Source: Pseudobdellovibrio sp.
GTDB taxonomy: Bacteria > Bdellovibrionota > Bdellovibrionia > Bdellovibrionales > Bdellovibrionaceae
Assembly (NCBI GenBank): GCA_025449725.1
Contig: JANWIU010000160.1
Span: 1 to 6,152 of the forward strand
Reading direction: 5' to 3'
DNA: 6,152 nt
Positions 5,596-6,152 of the stretch are shown here, piece by piece. Under the pieces are notes generated by a model that searched no databases, had not been told where the DNA came from, and saw nothing but the letters and a program-made list of their open reading frames with translations. Each line of letters starts with the position of its first letter. Position 1 is the stretch's first letter. Position numbers and translations under genes: made by a program.

Positions 5596-6152
5596 ATGAA
5601 ATTAATACCTGTTATCATGAGTGGCGGCAGTGGTACACGGTTGTGGCCGTTATCAAGGGTAAATTATCCAAAGCAGTTTGCGGAATTGTTTGAAAAGCCA
5701 CTTCAGACATTATCGATCGAACGTTTACAGCAATTTGGCAACAGCCTGATTGTTACAACGGAAAAACTTAAAAATTTAACTGAAAAAGACATCATTCAAA
5801 ATAAACTTCAGGTTGAAAAAATCATTTATGAACCGGAAGGAAAGAACACCGCGGCGGCGATCGCAATGGTGTGTAAATATTTGTCTTTGACGGGTCGGGA
5901 GCAGGAAGTTGTTGGAGTTTTTCCTTCTGATAGCCTTATTTCAAAAAAAGAAGAATTCGAATCAGCACTAAAGGCCGCAATCAATTCAGCAGAACAGAAC
6001 TACGTTGTTACTTTGGGTATTTTGCCACGTGGGCCGGAAACGGGCTTTGGTTACGTTCAGGTAAAAGAACGGGCGCTGAATACTGAACGTGCGACTGAGG
6101 TTTTAAAGTTTCATGAAAAACCCACAATAGAAAAAGCAAAATCATTTGTGGC
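5596..6152 (+). CDS. manC: Mannose-1-phosphate guanylyltransferase, 3' end cut by window edge
   Basis: This cytoplasmic enzyme should join GTP and mannose-1-phosphate to give GDP-mannose, a donor for surface glycans and a precursor of GDP-fucose and related sugars. The visible 185 codons run to the right edge without a stop. The N-terminus has the nucleotidyltransferase signature SGGSGTRLWPLSR (9-21) with Lys26 in YPKQF, then EPEGKNTAAAIA (79-90), FPSDS (109-113) where the family usually reads PADH or PSDH, GILPRGPETGFGYV (141-154) and FHEKP (172-176). Whether it is the short form (about 350 residues) or the long form fused to a phosphomannose isomerase domain cannot be seen. The ATG at 5596 is the only possible start, since the frame meets a TAA at 5536 with no other start codon between. 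Its ribosome site is poor: GGGG one base before the ATG, or AAGG 12 bases before. Confidence 0.93.
   Translation, partial: MKLIPVIMSGGSGTRLWPLSRVNYPKQFAELFEKPLQTLSIERLQQFGNSLIVTTEKLKNLTEKDIIQNKLQVEKIIYEPEGKNTAAAIAMVCKYLSLTGREQEVVGVFPSDSLISKKEEFESALKAAINSAEQNYVVTLGILPRGPETGFGYVQVKERALNTERATEVLKFHEKPTIEKAKSFV

Overview
The window is a piece of a cell-surface polysaccharide and nonulosonic-acid (sialic-acid-like) biosynthesis locus, probably from a Bdellovibrionota bacterium (Bdellovibrio or a relative). That placement is an inference. It rests mainly on the small secreted DUF4360-type protein at 4797-5420, whose layout (signal peptide, an early Cys, a YRGF motif, a terminal WRPCK) resembles the paralogues common in Bdellovibrio. 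It is also consistent with the Gram-negative exopolysaccharide character of the other genes and a moderately AT-rich composition. No rRNA, tRNA, CRISPR array or transposase was seen.

Left part, minus strand (read from 2360 down to 1): a GT2 family glycosyltransferase (1599-2360), a short gap with a terminator-like hairpin, a NeuB-family nonulosonate synthase (639-1529), and a CMP-nonulosonate cytidylyltransferase whose 3' end lies beyond the left edge (1-635). The last two genes are 3 bases apart. Together they would condense phosphoenolpyruvate with a hexosamine-derived sugar and then activate the product with CTP. The specific acid (neuraminic, legionaminic, pseudaminic or other) cannot be told from this window.

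Middle part, plus strand: a UDP-hexose 4-epimerase (galE, 2493-3482) overlaps by 20 bases a membrane polyprenyl-phosphate sugar-1-phosphate transferase (3463-4773). This looks like a two-gene operon that makes a UDP-sugar and loads a sugar phosphate onto the lipid carrier to start a glycan repeat. A 132-base divergent region (2361-2492) separates it from the left-hand genes and holds a good sigma70-like promoter placed so close to galE that the mRNA may be leaderless.

Right part: the DUF4360-type gene lies on the minus strand, convergent with the transferase, with a short hairpin between the two stops. After a 175-base divergent region with tandem repeats (5421-5595), a mannose-1-phosphate guanylyltransferase gene starts on the plus strand and runs off the right edge. 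It would supply GDP-mannose for the same surface glycans.

No wholly new system is obvious. The most notable points are a synthase that lacks the usual C-terminal SAF domain, a Lys-to-Gln change in the cytidylyltransferase signature loop, a lipid-carrier transferase whose soluble middle domain has lost its glycine-rich loop, the possible leaderless galE start, and the tandem 11-base repeats before the guanylyltransferase gene.
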